DNA from: Planococcus sp. CP5-4_YE
GTDB taxonomy: Bacteria > Bacillota > Bacilli > Bacillales_A > Planococcaceae
Direction of reading: 5' to 3'
NCBI RefSeq assembly: GCF_019042655.1
Contig: NZ_JAHPZO010000009.1
Span: 1 to 64,000, forward strand
DNA: 64,000 nt
Positions 1 through 8,640 of this stretch are shown here, piece by piece; the first letter of the stretch is position 1, and the number at the start of each line of letters is the position of its first letter. Below the pieces are notes generated by a model. The model had not been told where the DNA came from, searched no databases, and saw only the letters and a list, made by a program, of their open reading frames with translations. Both the position numbers and the translations under genes were made by a program.

Positions 1-106
1 TCTTTCCATAATCAATCACCCGATTTCTAGATATCTTCAGCTTTCTAGCAATCGCGCTATTCGTAAATCCCGCGCTGCGTAGTTGGTGAATCTCGTTGTA
101 AATCAT
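1..106 (-). CDS. istA: IS21-family transposase IstA, N-terminal fragment (continues outside the window)
   Basis: Thirty-five codons are visible from an ATG at 106. They read as a short helix-turn-helix (MIYNEIHQLRSAGFTNSAIA, then RKLKISRNRV), the usual N-terminal DNA-binding segment of IS21/IstA transposases, which bind the ends of their own element. The DDE catalytic core and the istB ATPase gene would lie to the left and cannot be seen, so it is unknown whether the element is intact. It sits just beyond the 3' end of the BREX operon and could have taken part in moving the island. Confidence 0.7.
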   Translation of the reverse strand, partial: MIYNEIHQLRSAGFTNSAIARKLKISRNRVIDYGK

Positions 107-255
107 AAACTTTTCCACTCCTCATTCCTCACTTTCAATAGACTCTCTCAAGTATATTAAAAGTGCTTAGGTATCGGTAAACTGTTGATTCTTAATTGGC
201 GGAATCTGTTTACCGTTATTTGTGGAAAACTGTTTAATCTAGTTTAGCGTTTACA
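1..255 (-). mobile_element. Left end of an IS21-family insertion sequence (partial)
   Basis: The element runs off the window to the left. It is called from the istA start it carries and from the leader of that gene. Read on the minus strand, the probable terminus begins TGTAAACG at 255, and a CGGTAAAC/GTTTACCG inverted pair lies between the terminus and the gene, in keeping with the repeated transposase-binding sites at IS21 ends. The exact end is inferred. The stretch 256-380 shows nothing else that I can name. Confidence 0.55.
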
Positions 256-380
256 CCCCTATAAAATACTTGACCCTATTCCGGCTAGCTAATAGTTCGT
301 CATTAATAGATCTATGGTATTCTATATAGTTTTTAAAATCTTGTCGATCAGACAATTTTAGCCCTCCATTCTTAGTTATA

Positions 381-408
381 AAAAAGCATCCAATTAAATT
401 GAATGCTT
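381..408 (-). terminator. Rho-independent terminator of the BREX operon
   Basis: On the minus strand a stem of AAGCATTCAATT paired with AATTGGATGCTT (one mismatch) is followed by six T residues, 18 bases beyond the brxL stop codon. Confidence 0.75.
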
Positions 409-425
409 CTTCCCATACTTATAAT

Positions 426-2483
426 CTAATTCACGCCCAGGGCTTTATAAACCGCATCAATCGGATCCGAATAGAACACCGGCTGCACTTTAACCAACAA
501 ATCTGGCGGCACCGTTTGCAAATCCATGACCGATGCAGCTGGGATTAATACTCTCTTCGCTCCTGCATCGACACAAACCTGCAAGACGTTGGCGAATTCT
601 TCTACTTTTGCAATAGTGCCGCCCACTGTCATGTTTCCAATGACGACTGTACTTTCCTGGACTGGCTTCTCTAATGCTCCAGAACACAGACCGATCAATT
701 CAGCGATGGCTAGTTCATCTGTTAATCCAATCCCCTGCAAGTCGCTAATATGCATCAGATAATCCTTCGTCTTAATGGCGATTGTATTACTGATGCTTTT
801 GCTATTAGCGGTAAAATAACGGAAAGCGGTGTCTAAGCTTTCGCGTGCTTCACGCGATGAACTGACACCGGACTTGTCGAATTTACCCGTGCCACTCACA
901 ACTTGGTTTTCCAATTTATAGATTCCGATCATCCCGGAATTACCGTGCCCTGCGACATATACATGCCCCGGTTTCCCCATACCTTCTGGAATAAGTTTTC
1001 CGCCGCCTTGTTCAGGCACAGAAGTGTATTCTTCCTCTAATGATTCTTTATCTATATAGGAGAACATGACGTCGTAAAATTCCATGCCACCTATTTTCTT
1101 CAGCTGTTCTTTTACTCTACGACGGCCTTCTAACGCATACTTCAAGATTTCTTCTATGTCATCTTTTGTATAAATACCATTTGGATAAATTAGTTTCACC
1201 ATGCCTGATACAGTCTTACGCACAGCAATCGTATCACGCTGGTTGAGGTTGTTCCCTAATTTGAAATAGCGGTCTACCGCATCTGCAAACGATCGCTTGC
1301 GCATTTCTCGGAAGAACTCGGCAATATAATCCACTATAAATCCATACCGATCGGTAAAAAAATCCGGACGCATTTTCGGGATTTCCCAGCCCGGCAAATA
1401 ATAATGCATGCGATCGAAGAATGCTGAATCGTTGGCCATTTCCTCAGGAAACGGCGCAAAAAGATGGGATGTCTTCAATAAAACATCGACACTTTGATTG
1501 ATATTCCCGACGAACACCATAGAAGCACTCGCATTCTTCTCTTCTTTACCACGAGCAAACGAACCGGATGCCATATAATCTTTCATTATCTGTATGCCGT
1601 CTTTATCTTTGAAACGGATGCCCGCTACTTCATCAAACGTGACACAATCCCACATGCCGACAAGGCCGATTTTCCGTGAAGTCATATTGTAGAACAGGTT
1701 GGCGACGGTCGTTTGTCCACCTGACACTAAAATCGAGTTCGGGGATATTTCTTTATAAACGTGCGATTTACCGGTCCCGCGTGGCCCCAATTCGCACATA
1801 TTGTAATTGTTTTCGACGAGAGGCACCAAACGAAGCAGCAAATGCCATTTCACACGGTCACTCAATTGCGTTGGTTCCATTCCTGTCGAGCGGATCAATG
1901 CATCGATCCATTCGTCTTTGGTGAATTCTTTACGGCCTTCAAAGACTTCCTGCATGTCCATATTCGGCATTTGAATCGGCTGCAAGCTGCTTACGTTAAA
2001 TGGATTATTGTTACGAGCTTCTTCATCGTAATAATAATCGACCTTCACCATGCACCAAATGCCGCCGACCAGTAACTTATCGAATTCTTTAATGAAATTC
2101 GATTCAATAGGGACTCCTTTCAGACCCAAATTGGAAAACTCCGCCTCGTAGATATCCAATTTGGGATTCAATGACACAGTCACTTTATCGATGATTGAAT
2201 ACTGGCCAAGTTCCCGGATCCGCGATTTAATTTTTTCCGCTTCGTCTGGACGGACAAAGTTATCGGAAAGGATCTTTTTAACCCGTTCAACGCCTTCTTT
2301 GATGCTTTCTTCATCATCGGTTGCCGCATACATGCCCAATAAGTACTCCAACACATATACCGGAACGTTGGCGCCTTCTTTGATCAGCTTCGTTAAATCT
2401 TTCCGCACGACACGTCCTGCAAACACATCATTAAGCTTTTTATCCAGATCTAAAGTTGAAGTCATCTCCGCTTTCTCTTCCAT
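426..2483 (-). CDS. brxL: BREX type 1 protein BrxL (AAA+ / Lon-like)
   Basis: BrxL is the last gene of the BREX type 1 phage-defence operon. Its AAA+ core has a Walker A motif GPRGTGKSH near residue 235 and a Walker B-type VTFDEVAG further on. The C-terminal ~200 residues are Lon-protease-like (VGGTIAKVEEF, then a DAGAKRVLIP block). At the place where Lon carries its catalytic DGPSA serine I read QGIGLT, so proteolytic activity is doubtful; members of this family are known as DNA-binding AAA+ rings rather than proven proteases. Length 685 residues is normal. The ATG follows GGGAGGTGA, 16 bases after pglZ, and a terminator follows the stop. Confidence 0.95.
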   Translation of the reverse strand: MEEKAEMTSTLDLDKKLNDVFAGRVVRKDLTKLIKEGANVPVYVLEYLLGMYAATDDEESIKEGVERVKKILSDNFVRPDEAEKIKSRIRELGQYSIIDKVTVSLNPKLDIYEAEFSNLGLKGVPIESNFIKEFDKLLVGGIWCMVKVDYYYDEEARNNNPFNVSSLQPIQMPNMDMQEVFEGRKEFTKDEWIDALIRSTGMEPTQLSDRVKWHLLLRLVPLVENNYNMCELGPRGTGKSHVYKEISPNSILVSGGQTTVANLFYNMTSRKIGLVGMWDCVTFDEVAGIRFKDKDGIQIMKDYMASGSFARGKEEKNASASMVFVGNINQSVDVLLKTSHLFAPFPEEMANDSAFFDRMHYYLPGWEIPKMRPDFFTDRYGFIVDYIAEFFREMRKRSFADAVDRYFKLGNNLNQRDTIAVRKTVSGMVKLIYPNGIYTKDDIEEILKYALEGRRRVKEQLKKIGGMEFYDVMFSYIDKESLEEEYTSVPEQGGGKLIPEGMGKPGHVYVAGHGNSGMIGIYKLENQVVSGTGKFDKSGVSSSREARESLDTAFRYFTANSKSISNTIAIKTKDYLMHISDLQGIGLTDELAIAELIGLCSGALEKPVQESTVVIGNMTVGGTIAKVEEFANVLQVCVDAGAKRVLIPAASVMDLQTVPPDLLVKVQPVFYSDPIDAVYKALGVN

Positions 2484-2499
2484 TTATTCACCTCCCTGA

Positions 2500-5058
2500 T
2501 TAGAAATCAAAATCGCTGACAATCCCCAAATTTATTGAGAACGGTACTTTATCTGTTGCTACTCCTGTTTCAATATCTTTGATTATTAAGTAATACGTCT
2601 TGCTGCGATCATAAGTGATGCTTCTTAACACAAAACGCAATTTGAAAGTGCGTTCACTTGGATTATCGAACGGGCGGTCCCCGATAACCGTTTCCTCATT
2701 GGAAAGCACATTGCCATTTTCATCCGCCATATAAATCACAACAGTACGAGGAATCGTTTTATCTTCCACTTTTTCAGTCTGGAAGAATTCGAGATTGAAA
2801 ATGCTATTCGTTATTTTCCGAGTTGTATTAGTTAGTTTAATATCAACTTTTTGAATAGCTTGAGATCCTCGTTGACCCGTCCGTTTGTTCTTAAACGATA
2901 CTACTGGAATGACCACTTCCTGCAAGCTGGCACCACCATGTACAAAATTGACGCCGGAACCTTGAATTTTATAACGGATCGTTGCATTTGGAACATAAGC
3001 GGTCAATTGCTGCTCATTTTCCACTATTGAAGACAAGTCTATAGCTAATTGTCCTGCTACTTCTCGTTTTTCTTTTGAAAGGATATAACGGCGCTTCGTT
3101 TCAAGTGCATCAATTGACTCTTTGACCATTTTATCACTTTCTTCTAAAGCATCCCGTTGATACAAGAAGCCGTGATCGGCCGTAATATAGATATTCGTGC
3201 CACCCAAATCATCTTTTATGATTTTCACTAAGTCAAAAAGTTGGTTTAAGGCATCTTCTACACCTTTAAACGTATAAATTTCAGTGGAACCATTGTCCCC
3301 CATTGCATCAATTGTATCGTGGTAAAGATAGATCAGTTTTTTTCCTTTGAAGTTCTCTCTACGCGCTGCTTTATTCATTGCAAATACTTCCTGGAAATGA
3401 AAAGCGATACTGTCCTCAACTTCGGATTCGAGTATTTTTTTCCGATTTTCAATCCCAGATGAATCTCTGCCATCGACCAAAACTTTTCCAGTTGCATCAA
3501 AATCTAAACTCCTGTGTGGCAATAATGCTGCCATTCCAAGTTTTGTTACAGAAGGAACGACTCCGAGCGTACTTTGAATTTCCGAAACTCCAGTTGTTTC
3601 GGCGTTCAGTCGTTCAGCCATTTCTACTCCTATTTCATATCTCATCGCGTCGGAAATAATGACAAAAACTCTGTCATTGTTTCGCATATGCGGCGCTATC
3701 ACAGATGAATAGAAATCTTGCTGTCGTCCAACTCCTGGCAAAGACCATTGCTCGGTCATTTCTGTACGGACAGCTTGTGACCAGTGAGAACTCAATTCGC
3801 CCATAAACCAATTTGAATACAAGTTTTCAATCATGACTTTCAACTTTTTCAACAGTTCGTTATCCACTGCTTCATCATAAGCTACATAGAACTTGCGGTA
3901 ATACGTATCCATTCGATAATAATCTTTGGTATATGCTTCATAAACATTGGCAACCTGAGATTGCGGAATTCCCTGGCTGTGCTCATGATAAAACTCATAC
4001 ATCTTCACGGTGTAAAAAAGAGCTTCATAAACCGCTTCGTATTGCTTGTAATAATGTTTTACTCTCCGGAGCTTAATCAGCTTTTTATATTCCTCATAAT
4101 CCTCGAGTTTGTCTATCAAGCTGTTCGCAATATGGATAATGATTGCTCGGTCGATATACGGAAAAACATCCGCTTGTTTAACTTTATCCAACGGAATCTC
4201 ATTAACAGTCTTCGGCAGGTTAATTTCTTGTTCCACCATCTCAATATAATTATTGAATTGAACATAATCGCTCTTATGATGCATCCAATGATCGATAAAG
4301 ACCAATGCATTTGTTTTACTGCGTTTTGCAATAAAATCATCCAGCTCCGTTAAATACTTTTCATCAACTGAGTGGCTGAATGCCGTTACCGATAAATGAA
4401 TGAATAAAGTCTTTAAGGTTTTAACATCCCGTTCATAGCCGCAGTAATTCGCCACGCATGACCAGAATACCTCCAGGTCAAAGAAGCGATCCATGGATGA
4501 CAAGTATTTATTCTCTGTATCATCCAGCGTGTCCATTAAAATGGTTTTCAACACATCTTCGAAATACGGTGTCTTCAAATTGCATAGGACACTCATAATC
4601 GAAAGCTCGATCAGTTCTTCCGTAAACGATTCAATACCGAATCCGGCAAATTTTTTAAAGCGATCTTTATTGTTAAAGAAACGCTCGTATTTTTTCACTG
4701 TTGCTCGTAATGATGGATCTATATGTAAGTCACTCAAAATAAGTGATATGCGGTCTGCATAAAAAGTCTTTGAATACATGACTGTATCCGCCAACCAATT
4801 TTCTTCTACTCCCAAATCCAAGTTCGTATAAATTAAATACGAAGAAGTTGGATCTTCTTCCTCCAGCAAGTGCTTCGTATAAAACTGATTTCTGTCAGTC
4901 AACGAATGGACTTTGACTCCATCAATTTCAAGCGGTTCAATTTCTTCAGTAAACTCATTATCTTTATCGACCCAAAAAACGAGCTTGCGCTGTTCTTCTT
5001 CTTTCAGTGGCTCATTAAAAATGTCCGATAGCGCAGACACGATTTGTCCCATGTTCAT
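2500..5058 (-). CDS. pglZ: BREX type 1 alkaline-phosphatase-fold protein PglZ
   Basis: PglZ is a core BREX component with a metallo-phosphatase fold, essential for defence; its substrate is unsettled. The N-terminal half is a helical BREX-specific region. The PglZ domain carries the metal-site signatures VFVIISDAMRYEIG near residue 465 and ITADHGF near 630. The C-terminal ~150 residues look beta-rich. The frame is open upstream to a TTG at 5094, but I place the start at the ATG at 5058 because AGGTGA lies five bases before it, giving 852 residues. It is separated from pglX by 74 bases and from brxL by 16, so it is co-transcribed with them. Confidence 0.94.
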   Translation of the reverse strand: MNMGQIVSALSDIFNEPLKEEEQRKLVFWVDKDNEFTEEIEPLEIDGVKVHSLTDRNQFYTKHLLEEEDPTSSYLIYTNLDLGVEENWLADTVMYSKTFYADRISLILSDLHIDPSLRATVKKYERFFNNKDRFKKFAGFGIESFTEELIELSIMSVLCNLKTPYFEDVLKTILMDTLDDTENKYLSSMDRFFDLEVFWSCVANYCGYERDVKTLKTLFIHLSVTAFSHSVDEKYLTELDDFIAKRSKTNALVFIDHWMHHKSDYVQFNNYIEMVEQEINLPKTVNEIPLDKVKQADVFPYIDRAIIIHIANSLIDKLEDYEEYKKLIKLRRVKHYYKQYEAVYEALFYTVKMYEFYHEHSQGIPQSQVANVYEAYTKDYYRMDTYYRKFYVAYDEAVDNELLKKLKVMIENLYSNWFMGELSSHWSQAVRTEMTEQWSLPGVGRQQDFYSSVIAPHMRNNDRVFVIISDAMRYEIGVEMAERLNAETTGVSEIQSTLGVVPSVTKLGMAALLPHRSLDFDATGKVLVDGRDSSGIENRKKILESEVEDSIAFHFQEVFAMNKAARRENFKGKKLIYLYHDTIDAMGDNGSTEIYTFKGVEDALNQLFDLVKIIKDDLGGTNIYITADHGFLYQRDALEESDKMVKESIDALETKRRYILSKEKREVAGQLAIDLSSIVENEQQLTAYVPNATIRYKIQGSGVNFVHGGASLQEVVIPVVSFKNKRTGQRGSQAIQKVDIKLTNTTRKITNSIFNLEFFQTEKVEDKTIPRTVVIYMADENGNVLSNEETVIGDRPFDNPSERTFKLRFVLRSITYDRSKTYYLIIKDIETGVATDKVPFSINLGIVSDFDF

Positions 5059-5132
5059 GGCAGTCACCTGCTTTCTCTTTCCATTATAGAACAAAGATAC
5101 ATCAGAAATCTCCGATGTATCTCTGTTTGTTT

Positions 5133-8100
5133 TTATATTTTGGCAACTAGCCCTTCAAACTTGGCATAGTTGACCGCAACACCATCATCAAGATCAATTT
5201 CAATTTGCATGTCGGCCATATGGTGCAACTTCTCATCATATGCTTTCAGTTCGTCGATTTTCTTATCGAGTGATTTTAATTCTTTTTTGGCATTGCTGAT
5301 TTCTTTTGTAGTTGAATCCCCATCAATGATAGTTAACAATTCCTTCTTCTCTGCATCCATACGAATTTGAACTTCGTGTAAATAATCAGTACGAATGCGA
5401 GAAAGTGTTGTTTTGTCGTAGCGATGCATATAGATAAGACAATTGAACGCCTTTTCTTTACCTGAAGAAAATAACCAGTAAATTGGACGTTTCTTATATA
5501 TCTGGACATGTTCTTTATAAAAATCATTCAATAAATATCGACGTAAGCTTTCTCTTACTGTTTCACTTTTCTTTCGACCAATTGCTTCCGCAATAAAACC
5601 TAAATTTTCTTCGAGAGTATCCTCGCTATAATTTATACGAACAAATTCAACAAATCTAGAAACAATGTCATCATTAAAATATGCAATAGTGAGTAATGGC
5701 AAAATATTGTCTTCGTCTATATAGTATTTTCTATACTGAGAAGAATTTAAATCACCTCCGGCATATATAATACCTTCTTCATCAAGGGAATAGCGTCCAA
5801 AAGAGCAACCAATTGCATAAGAAATGAAACTCTTAATATCAGTTTCTAAATTCGCTCTTCGAATAGTAATATCTTTTTTATTTACTTCATATGAAATTTC
5901 ATCGGTTAGGTTATAAATTTCTATAAAAATACGATTAAGATTTTCTTCATTTGAGTGAATCTGTTTAAATTGGGTATCAGTAAATTTTTCCCAATCATCA
6001 AAAGCTAATTTTAAACTTTTTTTTGAAAAGCATATCAAAGGATGTTTTTTGAATTCCCAAGATGTTTCGAAGTAATTCCAATCCGTTTTAGAGATAGATA
6101 TATTAGAATCAACTAACGAATCTATTTCTTCTTTTTTTGTTTCAGACACTTTAATAGGAAAACTAGATATGTGACCAACCTCATAATTAAGAGTCGGTGA
6201 TATAGTATTAGCTATTTTTAACGCTACTATACTGTTACAAAATCCGTGTAAATAATTCAAATGACTTTTTGAAAAAAAACTGGTACCTGCATCCGCAAAA
6301 ATAAAACCTTCTGGTTTATATCTAAACGCCATATTACCAGAAGATATTTTGGACCATGTCACGCTAGCTTTAAAGTAATAGTCTGAATTTCTAATAGCAG
6401 CATTTTTAAATTTTTTTAGCTGATAGCCATTATTCTCCCAGTTTATTACATAGTCATTGTTCCCGTACCATTTTCTAAAGTCTCCTCCTTTGTTAAAAGG
6501 AAACCATTTTAATCTTGACTTAATAGCACTTTCCGAATCTCTGAAATTTAAACCTATTTTTTTATAATTAACTTCATGCCATAATCTAAGGAACCTATTG
6601 TTATCTGCTGTTGAAAGTCCTTGTTTAACTTCAGCTAGCTTATTCAGAGTAGTACTATTTTCAAAAACTTTCTTTTGTTTATCGCTAACCCAATATGCAA
6701 CTGGCGATCCGGGAATTATTTTAAAATCATTTTGATTAAATGAGTAACGATATATTACTGAAGGATTCGTAACAGCTTTTAATGTTTTAATAGACTGATT
6801 TTTAACTCCCCTAAAATCTGAAAGCCTTATATACTCACCTTTAGTATTGCTAGGATAATTTCTCAAAGTAAATGTACAAATCGGAACCGTTGCTCCGTCA
6901 AAACCTGAATACTCCAGTTGAATTAGACTGCTAATGGTCCGATTATTAACAATATTTTTCCGCAGCTTTTCAAAGGATGAGATAAACATCCATACAAATG
7001 GTGACATGAATCCAATCTGGCCATTTTCTTTTGTAGCAGAGAAGCTATACTCGATAAACGCTGAAAACAAATCCGACTTTACTTCTTGATAACTATTTAC
7101 CAAATAACTTGATACTTCTGCAGGAACGTATTTGTTTCCAGCATATGGCGGATTAGTAATGAAAATATCGTATTGCTGATTCATGATGCCTGCTTGTTTA
7201 ACAAGGCTATTGAACAAAGGAGCCACCCGGTCTTTCATATCCATTTCGAACAAATTGCCTGTCTGTTCACCGATTGCTTTCATCCGTTGTTTTAGCCATG
7301 CTTCATCGAAAGAATTTAGTTTTATCAAAGAACCAATTGCTTTAGCATGATGGAATTGCTCTATAAAGCCTTTCATATTTTCATAGCTCTCACTTGATAC
7401 TTCTCCGGCTAAAAATGCAATCTCTTCATCTTTAAGTGTATTTGTCTCTTGCAAAGCTGCCAGGTTCATTTTTAAACCATCGCGTTCAATACTTCTCAAG
7501 AATCGTTTATTATATTCTAATGCTTTCATAACAATCGAGAAGCTTGCCAATTGATACGCACGGTCATCGATATCCAAACCGTAAAGATTGTTTTCAATAA
7601 TTAATCGGGGAATCTCTCTATCCATATAGCCAGCTTTGCTATAGATTTCATACAAGACATCGAACATATAAACAAGAATATGTCCACTTCCCATTGCTGG
7701 ATCTAAACAAGTTATTTCTTCAACTTTCAATTCTTTATTTATATATGGAGCCAAGTTTTCTTCAAAGGTAGAATCGACGTTCTGGTTTTCTAAATAAAAC
7801 TCCCAATTCTTCACAAGGTCATAATCTTCAGGGTGTGATTCAATCCAATAACGCCCTAATGCATTTTGCACCATATAACGTACAATCCACTCAGGTGTGA
7901 AGAGTTGAGTTGCAAAAGGCAGTTCTTCTGCTTTGTAACGTTTTTTCGCTTGAATTACGCGTTCATTTTCTTCTGAAATATAGTATTGATATAGCCAACC
8001 AATTACTTCAACCTTTTGCCAATTTTCTTCTGGCAGAGTTTCCAAATCCGTCATCTCACGCACAAATGAATCGGTTCCGAGTAAACCTTCAGGAAATAGA

Positions 8101-8627
8101 ATTTCTGTATAATGATCTATTGTTTCAAACATGAAAGGCATATAGCGGTTCAAATCATTGCAATGCTTGATAACCAGATATTTAAAAAGCTCTTCATCAT
8201 TATTGTTTAGTTTAAGCTCATAAACATATTCCTTATCTAAATCTAAGTCGAGTGATAGAGCCTCATTCATCATATCGGGTTCTGTGCTTCCTTGTTTTGA
8301 AGAAGATAATACTCTGACTTTTGTCGGCAAGTAATCATTCACTTCCATGAAACGAAGAGCTGTGAAACGGTTAAACCACGTATAAGCAACTTCTTCCATC
8401 ACTCGGTCAAATCCAATATCGCGAATCCGGGAAATCAATTTGTTTCGCTGCACTTTTTCTTTTTCTTTCAGCTGTCTGCCATTTATAAAGATGGCGTCTG
8501 AACTTTCAATAGTCGCTTTTTGAATATCTTCAGAAGTAATTCCTATTTTCCTTGCTTGAAGTTCAACTCGTTCAAGCAGTTCTCTTCTTGCTTCTGTAGC
8601 AAATCTCTTTAATGCTGGTTTATTCAC
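5133..8627 (-). CDS. pglX: BREX type 1 adenine-specific DNA methyltransferase PglX
   Basis: PglX methylates adenine in a non-palindromic host motif and so marks self DNA for BREX. The SAM-binding motif I (CLDPAMGSGHILVY) lies near residue 311 and the catalytic NPPY (FITNPPYAGNKY) near residue 492, followed by the target-recognition half and a coiled C-terminus rich in Lys/Glu. Length 1164 residues fits the family. The start is GTG at 8627 behind GGGGGAAAG, 13 bases after brxC. By eye, the recognition half (about 5560-7000) is richer in A and T than the catalytic part and the neighbouring genes, which suggests that this segment was exchanged. Confidence 0.95.
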   Translation of the reverse strand: MNKPALKRFATEARRELLERVELQARKIGITSEDIQKATIESSDAIFINGRQLKEKEKVQRNKLISRIRDIGFDRVMEEVAYTWFNRFTALRFMEVNDYLPTKVRVLSSSKQGSTEPDMMNEALSLDLDLDKEYVYELKLNNNDEELFKYLVIKHCNDLNRYMPFMFETIDHYTEILFPEGLLGTDSFVREMTDLETLPEENWQKVEVIGWLYQYYISEENERVIQAKKRYKAEELPFATQLFTPEWIVRYMVQNALGRYWIESHPEDYDLVKNWEFYLENQNVDSTFEENLAPYINKELKVEEITCLDPAMGSGHILVYMFDVLYEIYSKAGYMDREIPRLIIENNLYGLDIDDRAYQLASFSIVMKALEYNKRFLRSIERDGLKMNLAALQETNTLKDEEIAFLAGEVSSESYENMKGFIEQFHHAKAIGSLIKLNSFDEAWLKQRMKAIGEQTGNLFEMDMKDRVAPLFNSLVKQAGIMNQQYDIFITNPPYAGNKYVPAEVSSYLVNSYQEVKSDLFSAFIEYSFSATKENGQIGFMSPFVWMFISSFEKLRKNIVNNRTISSLIQLEYSGFDGATVPICTFTLRNYPSNTKGEYIRLSDFRGVKNQSIKTLKAVTNPSVIYRYSFNQNDFKIIPGSPVAYWVSDKQKKVFENSTTLNKLAEVKQGLSTADNNRFLRLWHEVNYKKIGLNFRDSESAIKSRLKWFPFNKGGDFRKWYGNNDYVINWENNGYQLKKFKNAAIRNSDYYFKASVTWSKISSGNMAFRYKPEGFIFADAGTSFFSKSHLNYLHGFCNSIVALKIANTISPTLNYEVGHISSFPIKVSETKKEEIDSLVDSNISISKTDWNYFETSWEFKKHPLICFSKKSLKLAFDDWEKFTDTQFKQIHSNEENLNRIFIEIYNLTDEISYEVNKKDITIRRANLETDIKSFISYAIGCSFGRYSLDEEGIIYAGGDLNSSQYRKYYIDEDNILPLLTIAYFNDDIVSRFVEFVRINYSEDTLEENLGFIAEAIGRKKSETVRESLRRYLLNDFYKEHVQIYKKRPIYWLFSSGKEKAFNCLIYMHRYDKTTLSRIRTDYLHEVQIRMDAEKKELLTIIDGDSTTKEISNAKKELKSLDKKIDELKAYDEKLHHMADMQIEIDLDDGVAVNYAKFEGLVAKI

Positions 8628-8640
8628 TGCTTTCCCCCAC

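Noticed and set aside
5059..5094. N-terminal extension of pglZ from a TTG
   Set aside because: No ribosome site precedes it, while the ATG at 5058 has AGGTGA at the right distance.
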